Shown: positions 1 through 11,742, counted from the first letter of the stretch. The stretch is DNA of 64,000 nucleotides from Cryptomeria japonica (GCF_030272615.1 NC_081409.1:655122468-655186467), one strand, 5' to 3'. A program made the numbers and translations. Notes: generated from the letters alone by a model not told the origin.

Positions 1-1116
1 CAACCTAACAAAGTTGCTAAAGAGGATGATAAAATAGAAAAATTGGTTACTGCTATGAAAGATTTGACTGCTAAGGTCAACAAGAATGATAAGCCTCATT
101 ACAACTGGCAGGATAGACCTCCTAGATTACATGATATGCCATACAATACAAATTGGAAGGATGGTAAACCCCAAGTTGAGAAGCCTAAAATTGCCCAAAG
201 CCAAGACACGCCAGATCCTTTGAAAGGGAAAACTGTTAATAATATAGAAAATACTCTTTGGTGTATTGCTTGTGATGGACCAAATTCTCCTCATCAGTGT
301 GCAGTAGCTCAAGCTCTGGAAGAATCTATGAGGCCAGAAGCAGAGCCTGACATTAATATGTTTGAAACCATCATAGAAAGTGATGAGGAATCTATGCAAA
401 GTGAATATAGTGATGTGCTGGATAATGAAAAGTTAGTGTAAGGACAGTTAGCCTTAAGTTGGCATCCTACATTGAATGTGGTAACAATTGAAGATGAAGA
501 AGTTCATCTTAGGAGGCCTAGTGAGGAAGAAGTTAAAAATCTCACTAAGGCTGCAATCGCCAAAGCAAAACATAACTACAATTTGAGGAGCACCAAGAGA
601 GACACTGATCAAGGTGAGCCGGGTTCTATGTTTGTAAAAGAAGTCACAAAAAAGGGGGCATCAAGCAGTGTCATTGCTATTCTTAAAGCTAGTCAAGAAA
701 AAGAGGAAAAAGTTAAAGGTTTACCTAAAGGCATAGATGACAAAAATGCTAGTGATGTACAAAGGGCAGAGATGGTGAAGAAGGCCAGTCAATTCAAAAT
801 AGAAAAGGTTAAGGTTAACACTGAAAAATGTAACAATTCTGTATTCGATATGGCCCAAGCTTTAACTCAAATGAAAGTCACTATTCCATTAATAGAATTG
901 CTAAAGATTAAAGAACATAAGGATGCAGCTTTGTTTTTATTCTCTAGTATATCTGATAGTGACCTAGTATTACCCACTGGTTCGGATAAAGTTGGAAAGG
1001 ATCAAGAGTTCCAAACCCCAGAGGTATATGTTGGAACTACTATCACTCAGGAGCCTTCTCAAGTAGATCCCTTCTATGTTACTTTGCTAGTAAATAACCG
1101 GTTGATTAAAAATTGA
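1..1116 (+). pseudogene. gag: Gag C-terminal part and Gag-protease linker of G1
   Basis: One frame runs from the window edge to 1116, broken by TAA at 439-441. The segment coded around 265-300 has a small Cys/His cluster (WCIACDGPNSPHQC, a C-x2-C-x6-H-x-C spacing), consistent with a zinc-binding nucleic-acid contact at the Gag C-terminus, although the spacing differs from the classic CCHC knuckle. The rest is charged and Lys/Glu-rich. The last residues (VDPFYVTLLVNNRLIKN) lead straight into the protease active site across a TGA at 1114-1116. Both stops interrupt an otherwise continuous frame shared with pol, so Gag and Pol were probably one reading frame. The Gag capsid core is outside the window. 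Confidence 0.7.
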
Positions 1117-3891
1117 ATGATAGATTCAGGAGTAGTTGCTAATGTAATGCCTTATGGTGTTATGAAAGAATTAGGGTTATCAGTAACCACTGTGTATGGG
1201 AAATGTTATGCCATGGATAACAAAGAAGTGCCTGTGATAGGTACGATGAAAGATGTAGAAGTAAAAATAGCTACATTTCCTGAGGCCACTTATAAAATGG
1301 ATGTTATTGTTACTGATACCAAACCCCACTATGGAATGTTACTTTCTAGGCAGTGGGCAACAGCAGTAGGGGGAAATGTTCAACTGGACTTGTCTTATGC
1401 TACTATTCCTATTGGTGGCAATCAGGTCAAACTATACAGGGAGCCACGGGCTCCTAAGGTAATTGAAAATGTAGACCCTAGTATGCTTAATTGTATGATT
1501 GATGTAGATTTAGATAATTTCAGACTTCAACCAATATCACCTCAATTGAAGAATACTGATCCAATTGTAGTCGAGCTACAAGCACAACAGTATGGGTTAT
1601 GGCAAATGTATTTCGATGGGGCTTGCTCCAAAGAAGGATCTAGAGCAGGGGTTCTTTTTGTATCCCTGTCAGGTATAACTTTCAAATACTCATTCTTATT
1701 GGCATTCCAATGCACCAATAATACTGCAGAGTATGAAGCCCTATTATTAGGACTTGAGGTTGCAAAAAGGCATGGAATCAAACTTTTAAAAGTAATGGGG
1801 GATTCAGAATTGGTTGTCTCTCAGGTGAGATTTAGATATGCATCCAAGAATGATAGATTGAAACAATATAAGCATGCTGTTTGGGATGTTATTGAGCATT
1901 TTGATGCATTTTCTATCAATTGGATAGAGCGAACAAAAAATATTATGGCAGATTTCTTAGCTAATGTTGCTTTGAAAAATGATGATGCAACGCTAACCGG
2001 TATTTCCACTATGGAAATAAAATCTAGGCCGGCCATCCCTGATAATGTGTATAATTGGCAAGTTTTTGCTGATGATGAAGATACTCTTAGGTTTATCCAA
2101 TGTGTTGATGATTATGACAGACAAAAGATTGATTGCAATGCATTGGTGGAAGTGGTGGATAATAGAGAAACAGTGTTTGGAAATGATATTGTCCAGCTGA
2201 AAACCAATGAGATACCTAAAGGATTGGTGGAGCTAGAGAGTATGTTTAGTTATAATGATAGTCATTTACACCAGCAATCTACCACCAAGTTAGAAGAATT
2301 GGAGGAGGTGAATTTGGGGACAGAATCATTCCCCAAGCTAGTATATATTGGAAAGAAATTACCCCCCCATGTTAAGACTAACCTTATCAATTTATTGAAA
2401 AGGTATAAGCATGTTTTTGCTTGGTCTTATGAAGACCTAAAGGAGTATAGACAAGATCTTTTTCAGCATGAAGTTCCCTTACTTCCAGATGCTAAGCCTT
2501 TCAGACAGAAACAGAGACCTATCAATCCCTTATTGGAAACTAAAATGCAACAAGAGTTGACTAAATTGAGAGAAGGGGGGATTATCAAACCAATAAGACA
2601 TTCTTCATGGATCTCTAATCTGGTCCTAGTAAGAAAAAAGAATGGAGACATCAGGTTGTGTGTTGATTTTAAGAATCTTAATGTTGCCTCCTTAAAAGAT
2701 AATTACTCATCCCCAAATATGGAAGCAATGCTACAAAGAGTGACAGGATGTGATCTTTTATCCATGATGGATGGTTTCTTGGGATACAATCAAGCGCTCG
2801 TAAAGGAGTCTGAACAGTTTAAAATAGCTTTCACTACTCCATGGGGAACCTATGTATATGTGAGAATGCCATTTAGATTAAAAAATGCAGGGGCTACATT
2901 TCAGAGAGCTATGGATGTGGCTTTTAAGGAATTCATAAATATCATTATGGTGGTTTACCAAGATGATCTAACCTGTTTCTCAAAAAGAGCTGATGATCAT
3001 TGTGGACATCTAGAGAAGGTGTTTGATAAAGCCTTGGAATTTGGTGTATCACCGAACCCCAAGAAATGTCATTTTGGGGTCACTGAAGGAAATTTATTGG
3101 GACATATAGTTTCCAAGGAAGGGGTAAGAATAGACCCTGAAAGAATTGAAGCAATTAACAGAGTATCTGAACCTAAAAATGTGAAAGGTATCCAATCCTT
3201 TTTAGGCAAAGTGAATTTTGTCAGGAGATTCATTGCAAACTTCGCTGAGATAGTGAAGCCTATTGTCAAGTTGCTCAAGAAGGACACAAAGTTTCATTGG
3301 GATCAAGAAGCTTCAAAAGCTTTTGATGAGATTAAAAAGGCAGTCCAGGAAGCACCAGTGTTGAAATCCCCAGATTATGGTAAGCCTTTTTCTCTGTTTT
3401 CTTTTGCTTCATATCACACGGTGGCTGCAGTATTATTACAAAAGGACAATGAAGGATACGAACATCCCATAGCCTTCTATAGTAAATCTTTGTAGGCAGC
3501 AGAACTAAAATATGAAACCATGGAGAAACAAGCTTATGCCTTAGTTAAAGCTGTTAAAGCTTTTAGGCCATATCTGGTAAATGCAAACATCATTGCTTAT
3601 GTTCCATATGCTGCAGTTAAAGATATTTTGTCTCAGTCTGAAGTTACTGGGAAGAGGTGTAGATGGATCAATAGAATTCAGGAGTTCAATTTGGAGATAA
3701 AGATCACTAAATTGGTGAGAGGGTTAGGTTTGGCTAAGCTCATGACTGAGTCAAATCTCATGAATGTAGAAATACATAATGGTGAGGTTAGAGATGTTTT
3801 GGTTACTAGTATTGAGAGACAACCTTGGTACACAGAGATAATCCAAGTATTGAAAGGTAACATACTCCCAGAAGAAATGATGCAAAATTAG
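1117..3891 (+). pseudogene. pol: G1 Pol: protease, archaeal-type RNase H, RT, native RNase H
   Basis: Same frame as Gag; TAG codons at 3493-3495 and 3889-3891 interrupt it. The aspartic protease has its DSG triad at residues 3-5 of this segment. An RNase H follows BEFORE the RT: its acidic residues are all visible as YFDGA (Asp codon 1615), TAEYEA (Glu 1729), GDSEL (Asp 1801) and MADFLA (Asp 1951), giving an intact D-E-D-D set. The RT runs from about 2490 to 3330, with LCVDF, a SxMDGFxGYNQ block, and YQDD at 2956-2967 where YVDD or YLDD is usual. The native gypsy RNase H at ~3360-3640 has lost its first catalytic Asp (FSFASYH). The order PR-RNH-RT-RNH differs from the Tat element at 28523-46310, where the extra RNase H follows the native one. 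Confidence 0.88.
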
Positions 3892-5081
3892 AAGAGAACT
3901 TTGAGGCTTAAATCCCAAAAGTATGTGCTCGTTCAGGGTGATCGTTTTTGGAGAAAAAGAGATGGAGAGTTACTAATGTGTTTGGATGAATTTCAAGCTA
4001 AACAGGTGTTAATTGAAATGCATGATGGAGTATGTGGAGGTCACTATTCTACTAAGACTACTGCTGGTAAGATAATACGGGCTAGGTATTATTGGCCTAC
4101 TTTATTTAAAGATACCCATGCATATGTTCGAAGATGTGCCCATGTCAAAGATTTTCTTCTAAGCTCAAGTATGAAGGAGCCTTACCCTTAAATCCAGTCT
4201 CTGTAGAAGCCCCTTTTGTCCAATGGGGTATTGATTTTATTGGAGAAATTGTTGAGAAGTTAGGAAGAGGTCATGGATGGATTATAGTGGCCACTGATTA
4301 TTTTACCAAATGGATAGAAGCCATCCCTACAAAAAGAGCTACTAGTAAAATTGTCATTGATTTTCTGATGGATAGTATTGTGACTAGATTTGGAACACCT
4401 GCAAAATTGGTAATGGATAATGCTATGTGTTTCAGATCAGAAGAATTTGTAGGTTTTTGCAATAGCCACGGTATACTCATGTCATACTCATCACCTTATC
4501 ACCCTCAAGGGAATGGATAGGCAGAATCCAGCAATAAAAACCTGTTGAATATCATCAAGAAAATTTTAGAAGAAAATAAAAGATCTTGGGATCAAAAGTT
4601 GAAGTTAGCTCTGTGGGCAGATAGGATAACAGTTAAAAAATCCATTGGGATGTCACCTTTTGAGTCAGTTTATGGTACACAAGCCAGATTACCGATAAAT
4701 AACCTTCTTCCAGTGTATAAGTTTTTGCAGGATGAGGACATGGAGATATCTGAACCAATGGAAAATAGAATGATCCAAATTGTAGAAATGGAGGAGCTTA
4801 GGACTTCTACTCATAAGAAAAATTAGAAGATCCAGTTGCAGTCAAAGTATCTTTTTGATAAAAGGACGTCATTAAGGAAGTTTCAAATTGATGACATGGT
4901 TCTTCAGTGGAATGCAAAAGGACAAGATAAAGGAAAGCATAAAAAATTTGAATCACTATGGATTGGCCCTTTTGTGGTTTGTGACCTGAATGGTAAGGAT
5001 TCATATTTTTTGAAGAATATGAATGATGAAATGCAGGAATTTCCAGTGCATGGACAATTCCTGAAGCATTATTTCTCCTAA
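3892..5081 (+). pseudogene. int: G1 integrase
   Basis: Continues pol after the TAG at 3889. The zinc-binding HHCC region begins at HDGVCGGH (~4021-4044) and RARYYWPTL. Its second Cys pair is destroyed by a frameshift at about 4140-4147, after which the frame changes. The catalytic core keeps the first Asp (WGIDFIGEI, ~4225), the second Asp (VMDNAMCF, with Ala where Gly is usual) and PYHPQGNG followed by the catalytic Glu just after a TAG at 4518-4520. A further TAG lies at 4824-4826. The C-terminal GPF/Y-type motif (WIGPFVV, ~4960) is present and no chromodomain follows. The frame ends with TAA at 5079-5081. The enzyme would insert the cDNA copy; this copy is inactive. Confidence 0.85.
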
Positions 5082-5561
5082 TGTCCATGCACGGTAGGTC
5101 CTTTGTTTGTATATATTTTGTTTTCTTTCCTGTTTTCTAGTTTTGGTCTGTGTCTTGGTCTGTTTATCCAGAGTTTCTGAGTTTTCTTGTGTTGATTTCG
5201 CAATCAACCATCCCCAGTCAGAGCCGCTGTTATCACTGTTTAAAATTGGGTTCTCCTTTTCCCATAATTGGCTATGGTTCATTAAAAAAATTTCGAATAA
5301 GGTGTAATCCCAGGTGCTTCAGCTTTGTTCTAAACCTTAGGGGTTTAAGGATTTTGACTTTTTAGATTTTATCCTTTTGTTAAACCCTCTGGTTTCTAAT
5401 CTTCTGTTACTTTATTCACTTAAGTTATGGGTCGTGGGGTCGTAGGAGATGTTCCCCCTTATTGTTCGCCTAGGCGGTTATGTTGATTATTTGAAAAATT
5501 TATGCCTTGTGTGCTTTTCTTCTAAAGTTGTCGGGCCTGGTAATTAGTGATCGGTTTGAGA
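5082..5561 (+). other. G1 spacer between pol and the repeat array
   Basis: No open frame with recognisable content. AT-rich and T-rich sequence; ORFs of about 66-93 codons here lack any family signature and overlap each other. It is untranslated sequence of G1. Confidence 0.6.
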
Positions 5562-6650
5562 GATGATCCAACGGTCCGCGCTATTTCGCAAGGGTAAAAT
5601 GCTCACCCTTTAGGCTCGCGAAATAGCGAGAATTAACGAGGACCGTCCATGTGTCATGACGGAGGAAGTAAAGGGTATAGTTGTCAAAGGTGGTTGAAGC
5701 CCTGTGGCTTTCTTATGGCGTATTAAAAGGTAACACATGGCACAAGGCACCACAGTCGGTGGGTTAGGATTAAAAGTTTGAAGTGGGCCCCAGAGATGAC
5801 CTGGTAGGAACAGCTATTAACAATCTATTAAGACCCCGTGGATCCCTTCTGGCAAGCGACAGAGTGACAAGTCAGCTCCGAAAGTGACGAGGCGCCAGGT
5901 GTTAGTGACATGTCCGTGGGCCCACCGTTCCTGAGAACTTTTTCATAGGATTAAATGCCGATTAACTGCAGGGATGATCCGACGGTCCGTGCTATTTTGC
6001 AAGGGTAAAATGCTCACCCTTTAGGCCCGCGAAATAGTGAGAATTAACGAAGACTGTCCACGTGTCATGATGATGACATGAGAGATAGACCTGTTGAGAC
6101 GAAAGTGGGGCCCCTCGTGGTTTCTTTTGGGCGAATGAGAAAATGACAAGTCAGCTCCGAAAGTGACAAGGCGCTAGGTGTTAGTGACATGTCCCTGGGC
6201 CCACCGTTCCTGAGAACCTTTTCAGAGGATTAAATGCCGATTAACTATGGGGATGATCCGACAGTCCGTGCTATTTCACAAGAGTAAAATGCTCACCCTT
6301 TAGGCCTGCGAAATAGCGAGAATTAACGAGGACCATCCACGTGTCATGATGATGACGTGAGAGATAGACCTGTTGAGACGAAAGTGGGGCCCCTCATGGT
6401 TTCTTTTGGGCGAATGAGAAAATGACAAGTCAGCTCCGAAAGTGACGAGGCGCCAGGTGTTAGTGACATGTCCGCGGGCCCACCGTTCCTGAGAACCTTT
6501 TCAGAGGATTAAATTCTGATTAACTGCGGGGATGATCCGACGGTCTGTGCTATTTCACAAGGGTAAAATACTCACCCTTTAGGCCTGCGAAATAGCAAGA
6601 ATTAACGAGGACCGTCCACGTGTCATGATGATGACATGGTCAAAAAGTGA
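5562..6650 (+). repeat. Tandem array of four hairpin-containing units
   Basis: The core GATGATCC-ACGGTCC recurs at 5562, 5973, 6252 and 6531, so the spacing is 411, 279 and 279 bp; the first unit carries a divergent or longer middle. Each unit contains an inverted repeat GCTATTTCGC...GCGAAATAGC with an inner AAGGGT...ACCCTT stem (arms at 5580-5589/5618-5627, 5991-6000/6029-6038, 6270-6279/6308-6317 and 6549-6558/6587-6596). In unit 1 the stem extends to ACGGTCC/GGACCGT (5571-5577 and 5640-5646). Downstream of each hairpin are the shared blocks CACGTGTCATGA, GACAAGTCAGCTCCGAAAG and GGGCCCACCGTTCCTGAG. It lies between pol and the accessory ORF, where tandem repeats are common in Tat-type elements. 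Confidence 0.9.
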
Positions 6651-7162
6651 GCCCGTCACAGTATAAAGAAAGACATGCGGTCAGTATCAAGTGGAATTCG
6701 AAGGGATTTTTAAGGCCAATGGTTGGATGTCGCGTGGTATTATGTAGCCAATAGAAAAGCAGGATGCAGACTAAAGAGAAAGCCGTCAGTAACCAAAGGT
6801 AACAGTGAAACACTTGCAGGAATGTTATGACCTATTGGAGTGAAAAATACGAATTCTCGTATGAATTTGATTTTGAAGGGACGGCCGAAGCATGCGGAAT
6901 CAATGTTATAGTTAAGGCCTTGAGTACAAGTATTTGATTTCCTAACAACCTAGTAAAGATATCTTTTAAAAGATTTTGCAGAAGAGCAGACGCAAAGTTA
7001 TCTTTTTCAGATACAAAGCAAGTGGTTCAGTTACAGAGAAAATTTCAAGCAAGCATCAGGTTCTCTCATTTTTTGTAGCAATTCTTGTGTGGTGTTTTAA
7101 GTAGAATCATTCTCGTGTTGTAGGATTGTTCAAGAGTGATATTCATTGTCTTACATTTTCAA
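6651..7162 (+). other. Leader of the G1 accessory ORF
   Basis: No coding signature. It holds a TATA-like GTATAAAGAAAG near 6660 and, close to the ORF, a pyrimidine-rich stretch ending in GTGTTGTAG (~7115-7123) that could be a 3' splice site. Either could serve to express the downstream ORF, but both are motif-level guesses. Confidence 0.35.
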
Positions 7163-10100
7163 ATGGCTCCTAAAAGGGAATTTTCCGGCAAGGTTAATTA
7201 TTTAGAAAGAAGTGTATGTGATGATTTTTTAGAACAATTGACGTTGTCAACTAACCAGGCATCAAGGGCCAAAGAGTTAGTGCCCAGGGCTCCCCATCTG
7301 AAGATAGGAGAAGGGTTGTATGACAAAGGTAATTGGCTGAGAGACCCACAGGTTGGACTGTCCGGGTTGGGGCTGTTTAGAGTCGGGTTTGGAAAGAAAA
7401 ATTCTCCCGCTCCTCAAAACAGTATTTGGGAACTAGATGTTGGAAAATTAGTAGTCCCAGGGGTATTCATGGATACAGACCTGCTAACCCAAATGGCATT
7501 GAATTATGATCCAGTTACGAGATGCATCCGGGATGTAAATGGAAAAACCCTTGTGAAAATTAATGCGGAAGAATTAAGGACAGTATTTGGGCTCAATGAG
7601 TTCACAAACTTCCTGGAACCCATAAATTTCACATCATTAGCCCAAGTGTATAGTGCACAGAGGAGTCATCTCTGGAATGGGCCTCTTAAAGAACGTTTTC
7701 TGAAAGTAGGAGGGTTAGTAGTTGTAGGGCCCAATACACAAGAGCCATTTTCATTGAGTATGTTTACCTTGAGGGCTAAAGGAATGTATTGGCCACTTTG
7801 CCAGGTTCTAGGAGAGGATGATGAAGCAAATATGCCAAATCATTACCTGCTAATGATTGTTCAGATTTTGAATCCTTCTCTTGCTATCACATTTGACTAT
7901 GCTTCTTTTATTGCCGATGCTATCCATGGAGGGTTGATAGGAATAAAAAATGGAAAGGTGGATAGACCTTTCGGATGGTATTCACTCTTAATGCACCTTT
8001 TTCTTTTCAAAGGTGGTGATTATTTCGCCAGTGGATTAGACCTGGTTAAAGAGAAGGAAGGAGAGAAAATGCCAGTGCAATTATGGAGCACTGTGTTGTC
8101 ATGGGATAGAGAGGATGCTAGTTTCCTAAAGTTTGATAAATATTTTGCATCCAAAATAAGGACTCTCCTTTGCTCTGATAACCCAAGAGTCCCCAAGGTT
8201 CTTCTGGAGTTCATAAGGCCAAAAGAATTCACAGAGAACATCAAAATTGTTCATAACTAGGGCAATATGTATTTATATCCAGTTTCCACGGTTTTCAGAG
8301 TTTTTGGTTTCAAGGGTACTCCATTTTTGTTACCTTACCAGGTCCCTCTCAAAGTGGGAATAGCGGAGATCCTTAGGCAAATTTGTGGCCTACAAGAAGC
8401 AGAGTTAACAGGCAGAGGCAAAGGGACTATTTTCCCTATAGCTACCATAGTCCACCAATTCGTAGTTACAAAGGGAGGCTGGAATTGCTTTGAGGATTTC
8501 CTCAAACCTTACCATTTATCCACTGCAGTGTCCAGGTGTGCTGATCCAGAGGACTTCTTCAACGGTGTTTTCAGGAAGAAGGTAGCATGCAGAGGTAGGC
8601 CTCATCAATTCCAATTTCCTGAAGACCTCATCAGAAATGAATTTGATTTGGATGAGAAGGAATTAAGGAAGGAAAAGTGGCTGGCTTACAAGAAAGCCTT
8701 GGATTTTGTGCATCAATTTGATGCTAGCTATGACCCATTGTCTAGCTTCTTTCCATTGGAAGAAAAAAAAAAATTCTTGATTGTTTGTTTTGAAGATGTG
8801 ATGCAAACACTGAAGGAGAAGAGGGAAGCTGTGATTAAGAGTAACCCTGAAAAGGCTAGAATGATCCTGAGCAAATCAGCTTCCACCAAAGCAATTCGTC
8901 CTGGTGATTACACATTGCACAAGAAATCAGGTTATAGTATGCTAGTGCCTACAACAGGGGAGCCCTCCACATCCAAAGGAAAGAGGAAGGTACAAGATGT
9001 CATTCACATCCAGGATACCCCAAAGAAGAAAAGGGTGGGGAAGGAAGTGCAATCAGATACACCTTTGTATTCCCCATCCCAATCCCCTATCCATATAGGA
9101 GATGAACAAGCAGCAACCGAATACCTCTTGCAGTTTGGTAGCTTGGGTGAAATTGCATACACTTATGATGAAGTGGAGGAGGGAATGCCAGAAGAGCCCA
9201 TTGATGCTGAAATGGACATCACCTCTACTGAACTTAAAGGCCAGGAGTGGGATCCTGAGATAAAAAAGGCAAGTAATGCCTTTTTAGCTGATGACAACTT
9301 TGTTACATCAGAAGCATTCATGCAGTTCATTTGGAAACAGCATATAAACAGATATAATGCTAGATGTGAGACAAGGAAGGTGGAGCAGCCTGATAAAGAC
9401 CCAGCCTCAGTGGAGGAAGAAATAAAATAGGAGATGATGGAAGAATTCAAAACCATCACTCCTGAACAGGGAAGAGATCTCGTAGCACAAGCTAGAGTGC
9501 TCATCTTACCAGAATGGGATATTGCTGATGCTCTGGTCCTAGATGCAGTAAGAAAAGAAACTAAACCCATGGAAGGGGTTACGTTCAGTAAGGATAATGC
9601 TGCACTGGTTATGTGGTCCCTCAAGGGAAATGAAGACAAGAAAAGTAAAGACACCCCAGGGTCAAGTCACCTTGGTGGATTGATGGTAAAAAGAGTGCAA
9701 AGTACAGGGGTAGTAGAGGCTGCTAGCACTATGCTAGAAACTACAAAATTCAGTGTTGCAGTGGCTAAAAAGGAAGGCAAAGAAAAGGAGGCCCTCCAAA
9801 TTAAGTTGGAAACAGTTTTGAAGGCCTACAATAATGCCAAGGAAGAGGTGAGAGGTAAAGATAGCATCATTGCTAGACTACAAAGCCAGTTGATGGGACA
9901 ACACCAACAAGGTGAGTCTTCAACATTAATGATTTCTTCCTCACCTGCAAGACCTCCACCTACAAGCCCTATCATCGAGTTTCCACTATCCCCAGCACCT
10001 TCCAGCTCCCAAATGATTGAGATTACTCCTCAAGAACTAGAAAGCCTGAAACAGGCTCAGGCCTTGTATGCAGGGAAATATGAGGAGAAAGTAAGGGCCA

Positions 10101-10804
10101 CAATCTCCAGTTTTGCAGAGACAATAAATGCCTCATTATTCTACAATCGTGTGGGAAAGATTATGGAGATATGGAATGAGGTGAGAAGAGATAAGACAAT
10201 TTTGATACCCATTTTTGACAAATGGAGACCTAGGGAGCAAGATTTAGAGTTCATGTGTGTATCCTGTGATGAAGCAAGAGCTAATCCCATTATCAAATCC
10301 ACTTCTGATGTTGCTAAAGTTTTAATGCAATTGGCAGCAGATGTAGATAATGTGGATAGAAAGGTCAATTTATGTAAGAAGGAATACACTGATCAAGTTT
10401 TCGAGTTGCTCCCAGGAATTTTTGCCAATCCGGATCAGTTGAAAGACAAGCAAATATGGCTCAAAGATATAGAAGGCAAATTGTCAGCAAGGGTTAAGGG
10501 AATCATTGATCTTGATGATACCTCTTTCTTTGTTATAACAATACAGGAAATAGAAAAAATTAAATCACATTATGGTTTTCTTAATTCAGAAGTCAACAAA
10601 CTGAGAAATTCTTGGAAAAGGTTGACTAAAATTAAAGATGATGTGATTAATTTTTCATGGCCGACAGAGGAGACATATAGTGAGTGGGAAGTTAAATATT
10701 CCACCCATGATCCGGAGCAGTTGGAGAGCGCCCCTGAAAAGATAGAAGAGGTTGCAACCGAACAACCTGTTGAACTAACTGCAGAGGCTAAAAAGAGCGC
10801 ATAA
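7163..10804 (+). pseudogene. Very long sense accessory ORF of G1, two internal TAG codons
   Basis: One frame of 1214 codons including the stop is interrupted only by TAG at 8258-8260 and 9428-9430, both explicable as CAG to TAG. The frame opens at a GTG at 7136, but the first ATG is 7163 (MAPKREF), which I take as the start. Residues ~1-600 look globular, without signal peptide or membrane segment. They include INAEELRTVFGLNE (~7559-7600) and an aromatic/hydrophobic stretch GWYSLLMHLFLF (~7975-8010). A basic motif PKKKRV at 9020-9037 matches the classic monopartite nuclear localisation signal. A Lys/Glu-rich coiled coil follows (~9750-9890), then a Pro/Ser linker (~9930-10020) and a second alpha-helical region to the end. 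It sits between pol and the PPT, the position of env-like or other extra ORFs, but nothing resembles an envelope protein. The function is unknown. Confidence 0.75.
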
Positions 10805-10942
10805 CTGCCTTCATGCAAAAACTGCAATCTCGTCAATTTTTGAAATTTTTGTAACAAACTCTCCTCGAGAAGTCTGAAGCTTTGTGCATCCATGTTGTTA
10901 TTAATGGATACCAGGACTAGAGGGAGGGGGATCACAAAATTT
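10805..10942 (+). promoter_or_regulatory. 3' UTR with candidate polypurine tract of G1
   Basis: A purine run AGGACTAGAGGGAGGGGG at 10913-10930 lies after the accessory ORF and shortly before a TG dinucleotide at 10943. It is the best candidate for the plus-strand primer of G1. A gap of about 12 bases between tract and TG is longer than usual, so the LTR start may be misplaced. Confidence 0.45.
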
Positions 10943-11742
10943 TGTAAGAAAATGCTGCCAAAATTTATCTGAGTCTTTCCAAAGTTCAATGGAGAATCAG
11001 AATTTCTTGTAATATTTCTTGAAATGAATATCAATATACAGGCCATCGGTTTTGAGTAAAGCTTTGTGTTGTCTTCAAGTTTGTTCACAAATTTATTTAC
11101 TGTCTTTATTCTGATTAATCCAGGGTTGTTTAGTTTAAATGGAATTGCAAAGCAATCTTAGTATAAGTGTTTGTTAGCTTTTCTTTTCAGGAGGGAAATT
11201 AAATACGCGGGATCACTCATACCAATAAATTCTTTGGAGGGAACTTTGAATTTTGAGGACCATAGCTTAGTCTAGAATGATTGAATTATTGTATGTGTCA
11301 GGCATGTATAAGGATAAGTGGAAACCAAGCTGATGGGAAGCATAAAGATATATTGTTTCAGGAGTTTTATTTGATTTTAGGTGACTCTGTAACCTTGGAT
11401 AAGGCACTGGTATTAATCAAGGTCGTTTATTGCATACTTTGTTGATCAAAAAATGCTGAAGTTAAGTATAGTTTCCATTCTTTGTTTTCAGTTGATTTCA
11501 AGGTGAACAAATCCACTGGTTTTCTAGACTGGTTTGCTATGGGTTTATTGTTTGAAAGTGTGAAATTAATTCATGAAGGTATACCCACCTGGGCTCTAAG
11601 GAAGCCCGAAGTGTAGAAGGTCTAATCAAACCTTGTCATATGTTGTCTCTGGAATTTCCTTGCCTTTGATGTCTTCTCGGCACCCAGTTTAAAATCATAT
11701 TATTCTAAGGACATTGAAGGGAATCAAATTTTGAAGACAACA
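10943..11742 (+). repeat. Candidate 3' LTR of G1
   Basis: Non-coding, AT-rich sequence from TGTAAG (10943) to GACAACA (11742), after which gag homology to the copia family of this window starts. TG...CA ends fit an LTR of about 800 bp. The partner LTR is outside the window, so this is unproven. Confidence 0.35.

Larger units (their letters stand above)
1..11742 (+). mobile_element. Ty3/gypsy LTR retrotransposon G1, 5' end outside window
   Basis: The order is Gag C-terminus, protease, RNase H, RT, second RNase H, integrase, a repeat array, a long sense accessory ORF, a polypurine tract and a candidate 3' LTR. RT before integrase marks Ty3/gypsy order. The accessory ORF downstream of pol and the extra RNase H suggest the Tat-related group, by knowledge of those families. 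The 5' LTR and Gag start lie left of the window. The element seems to sit inside copia element CopA, whose gag homology begins abruptly near 11743. The 3' boundary is inferred from a terminal CA there and cannot be confirmed without the other LTR. All pol ORFs are broken by stops and one frameshift, so this is not an active copy. Confidence 0.85.

Noticed and set aside
5562-6650. CRISPR-like array
   Set aside because: The repeats are hundreds of bases long, not spaced by unique 30-40 bp spacers, and lie inside a plant retroelement with no cas genes.
7163-10804. Envelope-like gene of an endogenous retrovirus-like element
   Set aside because: There is no signal peptide, no transmembrane segment and no cysteine-rich ectodomain. 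A nuclear localisation motif points the other way.
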